In this document: piece by piece, positions 22,364 to 31,034 of the stretch
How positions within the stretch are numbered: position 1 is the first letter of the stretch
Layout of the letters: every line of letters starts with the position of its first letter
NCBI RefSeq assembly: GCF_004801415.1
Contig: NZ_SSNX01000004.1
Coordinates: 62,001 to 126,000, forward strand
Length of the DNA stretch: 64,000 nt
Direction: 5' to 3'
Source of the DNA: Deinococcus sp. KSM4-11
GTDB taxonomy: Bacteria; Deinococcota; Deinococci; Deinococcales; Deinococcaceae
Made by a program: the position numbers and the translations under genes
Notes under the pieces: model-generated
Told to the model about the DNA's origin: nothing
What the model saw: the letters and a program-made list of their open reading frames with translations, nothing else
Database searches by the model: none

Positions 22364-23335
22364 ATGAGGCGCGTGGGCCTGATCGGCGCGGGCCTGATGG
22401 GTACCGTTCACGCGCAGGCCTGGGCGCAGCGGCCCGGCGTGCTGGACGCCGTGTACGCCCCGGACGACCGCGCCCGCGGGTTCGCCGCCCGCCAGGGTCT
22501 GACTCCGTACGCTACTCTGGACGACTTCTGGTCGGCGGTGGACGTGGTGGATCTCTGTACGCCCACCCCCACGCACGCGGAGTACGCCGTGCAGGCCGCC
22601 CGTGCTGGCAAGCACGTGATCTGCGAGAAGCCCCTGGCCCGCACGCTGGAGGAGGCCGACCGCGTCATCGCCGCGTGCCGGGAGGGCGGCGTGCGGCTGT
22701 TCGTCGCGCACGTCCTGCGCTTCTTCCCGCAGTACCGCCTGGCGTGGCAGCAGGTGCAGGCGGGCGCGGTGGGGGAGCCACGTGTGCTGCGCCTGGGCCG
22801 GATGTCGTCGCCTCCCACCGCCGGCAGCTGGCTGCTGGACGAGGCCCAGAGCGGTGGCGTGCCCCTCGACCTGCTGATCCACGACCTCGACTACGCCCGC
22901 TGGATCGCCGGAAACGTTCGGAGTGTATCTGCCGTGCAGGCCCGCCGGGAGGGGCGCGTAACCGTCCACGCCACGCTCTCGCACGTGTCTGGGGCGATCA
23001 CGCTGGTGGAGGGCGGCTGGGCCGCGCCGCCTGGCGTGTTCCGCACGCATCTGGACATCGCGGGCACGGCGGGCGTGATCGAGTGGACGTCCGACGCACC
23101 GACGCCCTGGCAGGCGCACGGCGCCGTCTCTGTCACCCCGGAGCAGGACGGCGCCGCGCTGCCCGAGCTGGGGGCCGACGATCCCTACGCCGCCGAACTG
23201 TGGCACGCCTACGACGCGCTGGACAGCGGCGCCCCGTTCCTGATCGAGCCGCAGGACGCCCGCGCCTCTCTGGCCCTGGCCCTCGCTGTGATCCGCAGCT
23301 CGGAGTCCGGCCAGCCGGTGGTGGTGGAGGCATGA
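22364..23335 (+). CDS. Gfo/Idh/MocA family oxidoreductase
   Basis: 323 residues. N-terminal NAD(P)-binding GLIGAGLMGTVHAQAWA, then DLCTPTPTHAEYAVQAARAGKHVICEKPLART with the family EKP lysine, and the C-terminal substrate domain with GGVPLDLLIHDLDYARWIAG (catalytic Asp/His pattern). Oxidises a sugar or cyclitol hydroxyl. Fourteen bases after the permease; same operon. Confidence 0.92.
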   Translation: MRRVGLIGAGLMGTVHAQAWAQRPGVLDAVYAPDDRARGFAARQGLTPYATLDDFWSAVDVVDLCTPTPTHAEYAVQAARAGKHVICEKPLARTLEEADRVIAACREGGVRLFVAHVLRFFPQYRLAWQQVQAGAVGEPRVLRLGRMSSPPTAGSWLLDEAQSGGVPLDLLIHDLDYARWIAGNVRSVSAVQARREGRVTVHATLSHVSGAITLVEGGWAAPPGVFRTHLDIAGTAGVIEWTSDAPTPWQAHGAVSVTPEQDGAALPELGADDPYAAELWHAYDALDSGAPFLIEPQDARASLALALAVIRSSESGQPVVVEA

Positions 23336-24333
23336 CGCCCGTGCGGATGGCCCTGCTGGGCATCGCCCATGTGCATGCGGAGGGGTATGCGACGTGGCTC
23401 GCCCGTCAGGTGGACGTGGAAGTCATCGGCTTTGCCGAGGACGGTTCGGCGCTCGCCGCCGGGTTCGCCGCGTCCACGGGCCTCCGGCACCTGGCGCTCG
23501 CAGACCTGCTGGCCCTGCACCCACACGGCGTGATCGTGTGCAGCGAGACCGTCCATCACCGTTCCTATGTGGAGGCCGCGGCGTCGGCGGGTGCGCATGT
23601 CCTGTGCGAGAAACCCATCGCCACCACCCTGGCAGACGCAGAGGCCATGCTGGACGCCTGTCGGCGCGCGGGCGTGGCCTTCCACACGGCGTTCCCGGTG
23701 CGGTACTCGCCCGCCGTGCAGACCCTCTGCGCCGAGCTTCAGGGCGGGCGGCTCGGCGGCGTGCTCGCGTACAGCGGCGTGAACCACTCGGTCAGCCCGG
23801 ATCACGAGCGCGCGTGGTTCAGCGATCCCGCACTGGCCGGGGGCGGCGCGGGCATGGATCACATCATCCATCTGGCCGACCTGCTGCACCACTTCGGCGA
23901 GCGGGTCGAGCGCATGGCCGCGCAGCTCCGTTCCGTGCCGCAGTGGACAGTGCCCGGACATGACCAGACGGACGCGGCCGCCCTGGTCACCTTGACCCTC
24001 GCGTCCGGCGCGGTGGCCACCATCGACGGTTCCTGGAGCCGCCCGCGCACCTACCCGCGCTGGGGCCACCTGAAACTGGACGTGACGGGGACAGGAGGGA
24101 TGCGCTCGCTGGACGCCTTCGCGGAACACCTGACCGTCACCAACGCCCACGGGCGGCAGTGGGCGGGGTTCGGGAGCGACTTGAACGCCGCGATGCTGCG
24201 CGAGTTCCTGACGGTCTGCACGGGCGGCACACCCCCAATCCTTGCGGACGGCCGGTCTGGCCTGGAGGCGCTGAGGATCGTGCTGGCCGCATACGACTCC
24301 AGTCGACTTGGGCAACCTGTCGCCCTGGTCTGA
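23332..24333 (+). CDS. Gfo/Idh/MocA family oxidoreductase, second copy
   Basis: 333 residues from the ATG at 23332, overlapping the previous stop (ATGA). ALLGIAHVHAEGYATWL replaces the usual GxGxxG with a shortened pattern, but HVLCEKPIATTLADAEAMLDAC and GGGAGMDHIIHLADLLHHF are typical. Different enough from the preceding gene to suggest a second reaction, perhaps epimerising oxidation and reduction. Last gene of the operon. Confidence 0.9.
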   Translation: MTPVRMALLGIAHVHAEGYATWLARQVDVEVIGFAEDGSALAAGFAASTGLRHLALADLLALHPHGVIVCSETVHHRSYVEAAASAGAHVLCEKPIATTLADAEAMLDACRRAGVAFHTAFPVRYSPAVQTLCAELQGGRLGGVLAYSGVNHSVSPDHERAWFSDPALAGGGAGMDHIIHLADLLHHFGERVERMAAQLRSVPQWTVPGHDQTDAAALVTLTLASGAVATIDGSWSRPRTYPRWGHLKLDVTGTGGMRSLDAFAEHLTVTNAHGRQWAGFGSDLNAAMLREFLTVCTGGTPPILADGRSGLEALRIVLAAYDSSRLGQPVALV

Positions 24334-24342
24334 GCAGGGCGC

Positions 24343-25002
24343 TCAGTCCGGGGGGGCGACCTCCAGTTCGCTGGCCAGTTCCGCCAGGAAGGCGCGCATG
24401 GTCAGCGTGCGGCGACGGGCCTCGGCCTGCCCGGCGGGAGTGCGGAAGGTGCCGTCGAGTTTCAGGAGCTTGGTGAAGAAGTGATCCACCGTGTACGCGA
24501 GGTCGTCCGGGTCACGGCCCTGCGCCCACGGATCGGCCGGGTGCAGCAGCGGGCGGCCCAGCTGTCCGCCCACCCCGGCCACCCGCAACACGCCCAGCGC
24601 GCCCAAGGCGTCGAGCCGATCCGCGTCCTGGAGGGCCGCCCCGAGTTCCGTGTCGGGCACCGCGCCCCGCGAGTACGAATGGTCGAGGACGGCCAGCGCG
24701 ACGTCCAGGGTCTCGGCGGGCGTGAAGCCCAGGCCGGGCAGCGTGGCCCGCACCGCCTGTGCGCTGAGGTCGCTGGCGCTGGCGCGCTGCGGATGGTTCT
24801 TGGGGAGGTTCACCACGTCGTGCGTGAATGCGGCGGCAATGGCGACACCGGCGGGCAGATCCGGCGCGCAGCGGCGCGTCCAGCGGGCCACGCGCAGCAG
24901 GTGGGCGTCGTCGTGCGCGGCGTCTCCCTGCATGTGCGCGTGAACCCACGCCCACACGGCTGGGAGGCGGGCGTCCTGCGCAAGCAGTGCGTGCAGATCC
25001 AC
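24343..25002 (-). CDS. HD-domain phosphohydrolase
   Basis: 219 residues from a GTG at 25002, four bases after dinB and with GGAG nine bases upstream. HD motif residues: AHDDAHLLRVARWTRR, IAAAFTHDVVNLPKNHP (the HD pair), LDHSYSRG and LQDADRLDALGALGVLR. This resembles the YedJ-type predicted nucleotide phosphohydrolases. Substrate not predictable. Confidence 0.88.
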   Translation of the reverse strand: MDLHALLAQDARLPAVWAWVHAHMQGDAAHDDAHLLRVARWTRRCAPDLPAGVAIAAAFTHDVVNLPKNHPQRASASDLSAQAVRATLPGLGFTPAETLDVALAVLDHSYSRGAVPDTELGAALQDADRLDALGALGVLRVAGVGGQLGRPLLHPADPWAQGRDPDDLAYTVDHFFTKLLKLDGTFRTPAGQAEARRRTLTMRAFLAELASELEVAPPD

Positions 25003-25006
25003 CGGG

Positions 25007-25522
25007 CTACTCCAGCGCCTGCCGCACCTGCGCCAGGTGGTGCCGCAGATGCCAGTCGTGCTTGGCGATCAGCTGCCACAGCTCCTGCGGCCCCTCGTCC
25101 GGATGGGTGACAGTCGCGTCGAGGGCGGCCACCTCCACGCCCTCCAGCAAGGCGATCCAGTGGGCAGTCACGGCGTCCAGCAGTCCCAGGGCGACGGTCA
25201 CCGGCAGGCCGGCGTCCGGCAGAGTGAGCCAGGCGTCCTGGTCGAAGGGCTGGATCACGTAGTGGGGGGTGGTCAGGGCGTAACGCAGGCGGTTCAGGCC
25301 GTGCAGGTGCGCGTCGGCCGTGTGGTGGGCCAGCTGCGCCACGGTCCACGCCCCCGGGCGGGAGCGGCGGGCCAGGGCCGACGCGTCCAGCGGGGCCAGC
25401 AGGGCCTGCCACTCCGCCGTGGCGGTGGTCATGCGGGCCGCCACCGCCCGCAGCGCCGGGCGGTCGTGGGTGGGAAGCGGCTGGATGGAGCCGATCGGGA
25501 ACCTGGGCACGGAGCCGGTCAT
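25007..25522 (-). CDS. DinB-family protein
   Basis: 171 residues from the ATG at 25522. Four-helix DinB/YfiT fold with metal histidines in VAQLAHHTADAHLHGLNR and LIAKHDWHLRHHLAQVRQAL. Many DinB proteins are thiol-dependent metal S-transferases, and Deinococcus carries an expanded set. Followed after 4 bp by the HD gene, forming a two-gene unit. Confidence 0.88.
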   Translation of the reverse strand: MTGSVPRFPIGSIQPLPTHDRPALRAVAARMTTATAEWQALLAPLDASALARRSRPGAWTVAQLAHHTADAHLHGLNRLRYALTTPHYVIQPFDQDAWLTLPDAGLPVTVALGLLDAVTAHWIALLEGVEVAALDATVTHPDEGPQELWQLIAKHDWHLRHHLAQVRQALE

Positions 25523-25528
25523 GGGTGC

Positions 25529-25534
25529 AGTATG
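25529..25534 (-). promoter_or_regulatory. Leaderless -10 box of the dinB-HD unit
   Basis: CATACT on the minus strand ends six bases before the ATG at 25522. Decides the start over a longer in-frame extension. Confidence 0.5.
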
Positions 25535-25633
25535 CCAGCCGGTCGCGTCGGCCCGCCGTCCGGTGGGGGAGACAGGGTCGGAAACCTCACGAATAAAGGC
25601 CTCCGCGTAAGGCGCAGGTGAGCGGCCCGCCCG

Positions 25634-25639
25634 TACGCT
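25634..25639 (+). promoter_or_regulatory. Leaderless -10 box of the response regulator gene
   Basis: TACGCT followed by six bases then the ATG at 25646. Confidence 0.5.
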
Positions 25640-25645
25640 GCCCGC

Positions 25646-26482
25646 ATGACTGGCTCCCAGCCCCGGCGACCCGCCGTCCTGATCGTGGACGACAGCCCCG
25701 GTGTGCTGACGGCCATGGAGAAACTGCTCTCCCCGCACCTGCCTGTGCAGGTGGCCGACAGCGCCACCGCCGCGCTGCGCGCCGTCACGGCCGAGACGGG
25801 CCTGGTGCTGGCGGACATCCGCATGCCCGGCATGGACGGTCTGGAACTCGCGCGCGTCCTGCGTCAGGGCCACCCGGCCCTCCCGGTCGTGTTGATGACC
25901 GGCGTGGTCGAGGATGGCCTGCGCGGCCGCGCCCGCGAACTCGGCGCGCTGGATGTGCTGCGCAAACCCCTGCGTTCCGAGGCGCTGCTGCCCGCCCTGC
26001 AGGAATGGATGGCCGGACAGCACCCGGAGCTGGACCTGTCCGTGCCCATGCCCTCCCCGACCACCGTGGATGCAGCGGAACGGCCCATCCTGGCTTCGGC
26101 CGCGCAGCGCGGGCTGGCGCCCGATCCCGGTCTGGCCGCCCAGGCCCTGCTGCGGCCGGTGACGCTGCTGCCCGGCGTGATCAGCGCCGCCATGTTCAGC
26201 GAGGACGGCACCCTGCTGGGCGTGCAGGGAGACCTGCACGCCAAGGTGGGCGTGTACCTGCGGTTTCTGGCGACCACCGCGCAGACCCTCGGCGCGCACC
26301 TGGACGCCCAGGGCACGGCGCGGGCCTCGCAGCTGGAGTTCGGTGACCGCGTGCTGGTCGCGTGTTTCCGCCCGGGCGAGATGCTGGCCGTGGTGGTGCG
26401 CGACACGCCCGCCGCGAGCAGCGTGAAGGGCTGGGTGAGGCAGCGCTGGGCCGACTCGGCACCGAGCACGCTTCTCCACTGA
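25646..26482 (+). CDS. Response regulator with C-terminal roadblock/LC7-like domain
   Basis: 278 residues. Residues 10-125 are a receiver domain: VLIVDDSPG (acidic pocket), GLVLADIRMPGMDGLE with the phosphoacceptor Asp, VVLMTG (Thr) and VLRKPLR (Lys). Residues about 160-278 (LLPGVISAAMFSEDGTLLGVQGD, GDRVLVACFRPGEMLAVVVRD) look like a roadblock/LC7 module found with small GTPases and gliding-type regulators. No histidine kinase is adjacent. Orphan regulator probably acting by protein contact, not DNA binding. Confidence 0.8.
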   Translation: MTGSQPRRPAVLIVDDSPGVLTAMEKLLSPHLPVQVADSATAALRAVTAETGLVLADIRMPGMDGLELARVLRQGHPALPVVLMTGVVEDGLRGRARELGALDVLRKPLRSEALLPALQEWMAGQHPELDLSVPMPSPTTVDAAERPILASAAQRGLAPDPGLAAQALLRPVTLLPGVISAAMFSEDGTLLGVQGDLHAKVGVYLRFLATTAQTLGAHLDAQGTARASQLEFGDRVLVACFRPGEMLAVVVRDTPAASSVKGWVRQRWADSAPSTLLH

Positions 26483-26557
26483 GCCAGAGTCTCGCGAACG
26501 GTCGCCCGACGACTTCACGCGGCCCCTCTTCCGCAGGACACCCGGCGTGGCGTGCTC

Positions 26558-26563
26558 TACCCT
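26558..26563 (+). promoter_or_regulatory. Leaderless -10 box of the hypothetical gene at 26570
   Basis: TACCCT ends six bases before the ATG at 26570, favouring it over the GTG at 26552. Confidence 0.5.
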
Positions 26564-26569
26564 GCGGGC

Positions 26570-27157
26570 ATGTTCAGGATTGCCGAGGCCGCCGCCCACC
26601 CCGCCACGGAGACTGGCCAGGAAACGCAGCGGCTGGCCGCGCAGGGCGTGCCTGGCCTGGTCATCCCGCCGGACTTCGAGGAAGCCTACTACCGGGGCGG
26701 GAACCTGCCCGAGCAACTGCGCCGCCTCTTTTCCACCGTCAATCCCGCCCGCATCGACGAGGACGCGCTGGAACCCCTGGCGGCGCGGGCCCAGGCCCTG
26801 ATCCGCACCACATACCTGCTCGATGACGCCGTGCAGGCGTTCTACCGCGCCCTGGGCACAGCCGGCCTGGATGTGGGAGAGCTGCACGCTCGCCGCCCCG
26901 GCACCCTGAGCACCGAATCCGCGCAGGTCACGCCGCCCGGCACGGCCGCCCTGCACGCGGTGAAGCGGCTGTGGGCGCAGGACTGGGTCTTCGACGCAGT
27001 GCTGGCCCGCCTGGACGATAGTGGCAGTGTGGCCCTGGAGGCCCGCCCGACCCTGCTGATTCCCGGCCCACCCGGCTGGCCGGATACCGAACGGGCCGCC
27101 GTGCTCGGCGTGCCGACGGCGCTGGTCAGTCCCCTCGGCCTGGTCGGCCTGCCTTGA
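26570..27157 (+). CDS. Uncharacterised protein
   Basis: 195 residues; I do not recognise a family. No signal peptide or membrane segment. Helical middle part ([33 protein letters not shown]), then a segment [29 protein letters not shown] followed by a possible beta-rich end [19 protein letters not shown]. The stop overlaps the TTG start of the next MFS gene, so the two are coupled and may share a role in resistance or export. Coding confidence is good because of frame, start box and coupling. Confidence 0.7.
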   Translation: MFRIAEAAAHPATETGQETQRLAAQGVPGLVIPPDFEEAYYRGGNLPEQLRRLFSTVNPARIDEDALEPLAARAQALIRTTYLLDDAVQAFYRALGTAGLDVGELHARRPGTLSTESAQVTPPGTAALHAVKRLWAQDWVFDAVLARLDDSGSVALEARPTLLIPGPPGWPDTERAAVLGVPTALVSPLGLVGLP

Positions 27158-28314
27158 CGGCTGAAGCCCGTGAACCGTCCGGATGGCTGCTGGCGGCACT
27201 GGGCACCCTGGTCTTCCTGAACGTGTACGCTCCGCAGAGCCTGCTGCCCGTGCTGGCCCGCGAATTCCATGCAGGCGCGGCCCAGGTGGGCGTGGTGGTG
27301 GGGGCCACCATGCTTGCCATGGCCCTGGCCTCGCCCCTGGTCGGCGTGCTGGCCGACGCGCTGGGCCGCCGCCGCACGGTGCTGTGGGCCTTCGCGCTTC
27401 TGACCATTCCGGCCGTCCTGGCGGCCCTGTCGCCCAGTCTGCCGATGTTGAACGCTGCCCGGTTCATTCAGGGCCTGCTGATTCCCGGCGTGATGGTCGC
27501 CCTGACCTCGTACATCGGCGAGGAGATTCCGGCCGCCGTGCGTGCGCGTGCCCTGACCATGTACGTGACCGGCACCGTGCTGGGCGGGTTCCTGGGCCGC
27601 TTCCTGGCTGGCCTGATCGCCGCCCGTTTCGGCTGGCATGCGGCCTTCTGGGGTCTGGCCGCGTGCGCGGTGATCGGCTTTCTGCTCGCCCGCACGGGCC
27701 TGCCCCCGGAGCGCGCCTTCCGGCCCAGCCGCGACCCGCGGGCCGTCCTCAGCGGCCTCGTGACCCATCTGCACACGCCCGCGCTGCTGGCTACCTGCGC
27801 GGTCGGATTCCTGATCCTGTTCACCCTGGTCGGCACCTTCAACACCCTCACCCTGCGGCTCGCCGCCGCGCCGTACAGCCTGAATTCCGCGCAGACGGGC
27901 AGTATCTTCGCCGTGTACCTGCTCGGCGTGGTCATCACACCCGTCGCCGGGCCGCTGCTCGCCACGCGCGGCCCCCGCTTCGCGCTGCTGACCGCCGTCG
28001 GCTCCAGCGTCGTGGGCCTGCTCCTCACACTCACCAGTCCCCTCCCGCTGATCGTCGCGGGCGTCGCCGCTAGCGCGTGCGGCGTGTTCCTGGCGCAGTC
28101 CGCTGCGCTGGCCGCCGTGCAGCGCGCCGTCACGCAGGCCCGCAGCCTCGCGTCGGGCCTGTATCACCTCTCGTACTACGGTGGGGCGGCCGTCGCCAGC
28201 GTGGTCGCCGGGCACGCCTTCGAGGCGGGCGGCTGGAAGGGCGTCGTGCCCCTCGTCGTGGGCAGCATGGCCCTGGCCGGCGTCGTGGGCGTTGTCGGCT
28301 GGAAACGGCCCTGA
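27154..28314 (+). CDS. MFS transporter (AraJ/YdhP-like)
   Basis: 386 residues, 12 predicted membrane segments. TTG start overlapping the upstream stop (TTGA). Motif [18 protein letters not shown] after TM2, [19 protein letters not shown] in TM4 and [27 protein letters not shown] in TM5 are typical of drug or sugar efflux proteins of the Bcr/CmlA-YnfM branch. Substrate unknown. Confidence 0.88.
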   Translation: MTAEAREPSGWLLAALGTLVFLNVYAPQSLLPVLAREFHAGAAQVGVVVGATMLAMALASPLVGVLADALGRRRTVLWAFALLTIPAVLAALSPSLPMLNAARFIQGLLIPGVMVALTSYIGEEIPAAVRARALTMYVTGTVLGGFLGRFLAGLIAARFGWHAAFWGLAACAVIGFLLARTGLPPERAFRPSRDPRAVLSGLVTHLHTPALLATCAVGFLILFTLVGTFNTLTLRLAAAPYSLNSAQTGSIFAVYLLGVVITPVAGPLLATRGPRFALLTAVGSSVVGLLLTLTSPLPLIVAGVAASACGVFLAQSAALAAVQRAVTQARSLASGLYHLSYYGGAAVASVVAGHAFEAGGWKGVVPLVVGSMALAGVVGVVGWKRP

Positions 28315-28327
28315 CCGGAGCCGGTGT

Positions 28328-28333
28328 TAGCCT
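28328..28333 (+). promoter_or_regulatory. Leaderless -10 box of the enoyl-CoA hydratase gene
   Basis: TAGCCT, six bases, ATG at 28340. Confidence 0.5.
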
Positions 28334-28339
28334 CGGGCC

Positions 28340-29158
28340 ATGACCGCACACCTCACCGCCGACGGCGCGCACCCCGGCCTTCAGCTCACGCTGCACGACG
28401 AGGGCATCCTGGAGATCGTCATTCGCAGCGACCGAACGCTGAACTCCGTGAACGCCGAGGCCCACCGTGCCCTGACCCGAGTGTGGCGTGACATTGACGA
28501 CACGCCCGGCATCCGCTGCGTCCTGATCCGGGGTGAGGGACGCGGCTTCTCGTCCGGCGGGGACTTCACGCTGATCGAGGAGATGGCCAGCGACTTCAGC
28601 GCCCTCGCCCGCGTGTGGAAGGAAGCGCGCGACCTCGTGTACAACGTCGTGAACTGCGGCAAACCCATCGTCAGCGCCATCCACGGCCCCTGCGTCGGCG
28701 CGGGCCTGGCCGTCGCCCTGCTCGCGGACGTGAGCATCGCCGCCCGCAGCGCCCGCCTGCTTGACGGGCATGTCCGGCTGGGTGTCGCGGCGGGCGACCA
28801 CGCCGCCATCATCTGGCCTCTGCTGTGCGGTCTGAACAGGGCCAAGTACCACCTGCTGACCGGCGAACCGGTTTCTGGCGAAGAAGCCGAACGCATCGGC
28901 CTCGTCAGCCTGTGCGTGCCCGACGGGGAACTGCTCGACCGGGCCTGGACGGTCGCCCGCAGGCTCGCCCAGGGCAGCCCCACCGCTATCCGCTGGACGA
29001 AATATGCCCTGAACAACTGGCTGCGGCAGGCCGGGCCGATTTTCGACGCGTCCCTGGCGCTGGAATTCCTGGGCTTCACCGGCCCTGACGTGAGAGAAGG
29101 ACTTGCCAGCCTGCGCGAGAAGCGCGAGCCGACGTTCCAGGAAGACGCGCCGATCTGA
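28340..29158 (+). CDS. Enoyl-CoA hydratase/isomerase family protein
   Basis: 272 residues. Crotonase fold: [37 protein letters not shown] (oxyanion-hole GG), [28 protein letters not shown] and [25 protein letters not shown]. The usual catalytic Glu pair is partly altered (GDHA in place of GGxx), so the precise reaction in fatty acid or amino acid breakdown is open. Single-gene unit. Confidence 0.88.
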   Translation: MTAHLTADGAHPGLQLTLHDEGILEIVIRSDRTLNSVNAEAHRALTRVWRDIDDTPGIRCVLIRGEGRGFSSGGDFTLIEEMASDFSALARVWKEARDLVYNVVNCGKPIVSAIHGPCVGAGLAVALLADVSIAARSARLLDGHVRLGVAAGDHAAIIWPLLCGLNRAKYHLLTGEPVSGEEAERIGLVSLCVPDGELLDRAWTVARRLAQGSPTAIRWTKYALNNWLRQAGPIFDASLALEFLGFTGPDVREGLASLREKREPTFQEDAPI

Positions 29159-29211
29159 GGCTAGGGAAGATTCACACTCCACCTCTGCGACTGTGCGGGA
29201 GACGGTGAAAG

Positions 29212-29820
29212 ATGTCTATGACGTTCGATGTTTTTCCGGGAATCAATGAGCTTCCAACGATCCAGCAGGTCAAGCGGTTGTGCGTTGAAAAGTTGCATGT
29301 CTTTCTGGCGAGTCTGGGTCTGGAATCGCGCCCTACCGTGTCGGCGACTTTCTGGAGTTTTTTGACTCGGGAGTGCGTGCCGGTTGATCCTGACGACAAA
29401 TTTGTCTGGCATGACGGCTATCTCTGGTTTGAAGTAGATGATGTCAAGGGAGGCACAGACGTTTACTGCGTGAGCTGGGAACCGGCCGAACTGGCCGTCA
29501 ACTTGGAGGAACTCGAATCTGAAACCAGGGCACGTGTCTTATCTCCGACGGTCACGCTGGGAACGCACTGGTACGTTCGTCGCTCCGCTGGTCAACCTGC
29601 GGTGGTCGAGGCGCTGTATGGCTTTCTGGCCTCGGCATTGGCAGAATTGACACGTGGAGTCGTAGTGTCCACGGATGGAGCCTGGTCAATGCCACAGTTT
29701 CACCTCTATCCAGCCGACTTCGACCGAGAATATCTGCGACCAGAAAAGGCGCGTTCGGATCAGGAACGGCGGTGGGCTGAGCAGATACAAGCGGGGCTGC
29801 TTGAAGAGTTTGGGGAATGA
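29212..29820 (+). CDS. Hypothetical protein, atypical composition
   Basis: 202 residues, no recognised family. A ribosome site GGGAGA lies about ten bases upstream. The DNA uses more A/T third positions than its neighbours, and codon choice (TTG, GTT, AAA, TTT) stands out from the surrounding genes. The protein is acidic with an aromatic-rich centre (KFVWHDGYLWFEVDD, YCVSWEPAELAVNLEELE). Such isolated, lower-GC cytoplasmic genes are often recently acquired, for example immunity-like proteins, but nothing here shows a function. Confidence 0.65.
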   Translation: MSMTFDVFPGINELPTIQQVKRLCVEKLHVFLASLGLESRPTVSATFWSFLTRECVPVDPDDKFVWHDGYLWFEVDDVKGGTDVYCVSWEPAELAVNLEELESETRARVLSPTVTLGTHWYVRRSAGQPAVVEALYGFLASALAELTRGVVVSTDGAWSMPQFHLYPADFDREYLRPEKARSDQERRWAEQIQAGLLEEFGE

Positions 29821-29943
29821 TTGCGGATGGCTCCAGCGCTACACCGCCCCTGTCCCCCCTCGGGGAACTCCCGTCCCTGCTCATGCGGCGCGCGTTATTG
29901 TGGGCCGTAAACCTTTGAGCTGTATTCCCCAGGAGGAAGTCCC

Positions 29944-30936
29944 ATGACCATGAAACCACCCGTCCGTGTGGCCGTGACCGGCGCTGCCGGCCAGATCGGT
30001 TACAGCCTGCTGTTCCGTATCGCGTCCGGCGACATGCTCGGCAAGGATCAGCCCGTGATCCTGCACCTGCTGGAGATCACGCCGGCCCTCAAGGCGCTCA
30101 ACGGCGTGGTGATGGAACTCCGTGACTGCGCGTTCCCGCTGCTGGCGGACGTGGTCACGAGTGATGACCCGATGGTGGCCTTCAAGGACGTGGATTACGC
30201 CCTGCTGGTCGGGGCGATGCCGCGCAAGGCGGGGATGGAGCGCGGAGACCTGCTGGGCGCGAACGGCGGGATCTTCAAGCCGCAGGGCGAGGCGCTGAAC
30301 GCTGTGGCGAGCCGGGACGTGAAGGTGCTGGTGGTGGGGAATCCCGCGAACACGAACGCGCTGATCGCCCAGCAGAACGCGCCGGATCTCGATCCGAAGC
30401 AGTTCACGGCGATGGTGCGCCTGGATCACAACCGCGCGATCTCGCAGCTGGCCGAGAAGACCGGGAAGCCTGTGAGCAGCATCCGGAACATCACCATCTG
30501 GGGGAACCACTCCAGCACGCAGTACCCGGACCTGAGTCAGGCGACCGTGGATGGCCAGCCGGCGCTAGAACTGGTGGATCAGGACTGGTACGAGAACACG
30601 TACATCTCGACGGTGGCGAAGCGCGGCGCGGCGATCATCGAGGCGCGCGGCTCCAGTTCGGCGGCGAGTGCGGCGAGCGCGGCCATCGATCACATGCGCG
30701 ACTGGGCGCTGGGCACGCCGGAGGGCGAGTGGGTCAGCATGGGTATCCCCAGTGACGGCAGTTACGGCGTGCCGGAGGGCCTGATCTACGGCTTCCCCGT
30801 GACCACCAAGGATGGCCAGTACACCGTGGTGCAGAATCTGCCGGTGTCGGATTTCAGCCGGGGTAAGATGGGCGCGACCGCGCAGGAACTCACCGAGGAG
30901 CGCGACGAGGTTCGCAAGCTCGGTCTGGTGAAGTAA
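29944..30936 (+). CDS. mdh: Malate dehydrogenase
   Basis: 330 residues, close in length and sequence to the Thermus enzyme. N-terminal [25 protein letters not shown] binds [49 protein letters not shown] (Asp/Arg), [16 protein letters not shown] (catalytic His) and [12 protein letters not shown] confirm the family. TCA cycle, malate to oxaloacetate. AGGAGG lies seven bases before the ATG, a rare strong leadered start in this stretch. Confidence 0.96.
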   Translation: MTMKPPVRVAVTGAAGQIGYSLLFRIASGDMLGKDQPVILHLLEITPALKALNGVVMELRDCAFPLLADVVTSDDPMVAFKDVDYALLVGAMPRKAGMERGDLLGANGGIFKPQGEALNAVASRDVKVLVVGNPANTNALIAQQNAPDLDPKQFTAMVRLDHNRAISQLAEKTGKPVSSIRNITIWGNHSSTQYPDLSQATVDGQPALELVDQDWYENTYISTVAKRGAAIIEARGSSSAASAASAAIDHMRDWALGTPEGEWVSMGIPSDGSYGVPEGLIYGFPVTTKDGQYTVVQNLPVSDFSRGKMGATAQELTEERDEVRKLGLVK

Positions 30937-31022
30937 CGCGAGCCGGGCGGGGGCGGGGCCAGCGGGCTCCGCCCCCGTCGTCGTGTGTCCACTCCAGCGG
31001 GCCGCTCCTCAGGGTCGCGTGC

Positions 31023-31028
31023 CAGAGT
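31023..31028 (+). promoter_or_regulatory. Possible leaderless -10 box of the oligopeptidase gene
   Basis: CAGAGT ends six bases before the GTG at 31035; a variant of TANNNT, so weaker than others. Confidence 0.35.
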
Positions 31029-31034
31029 AGGCAC

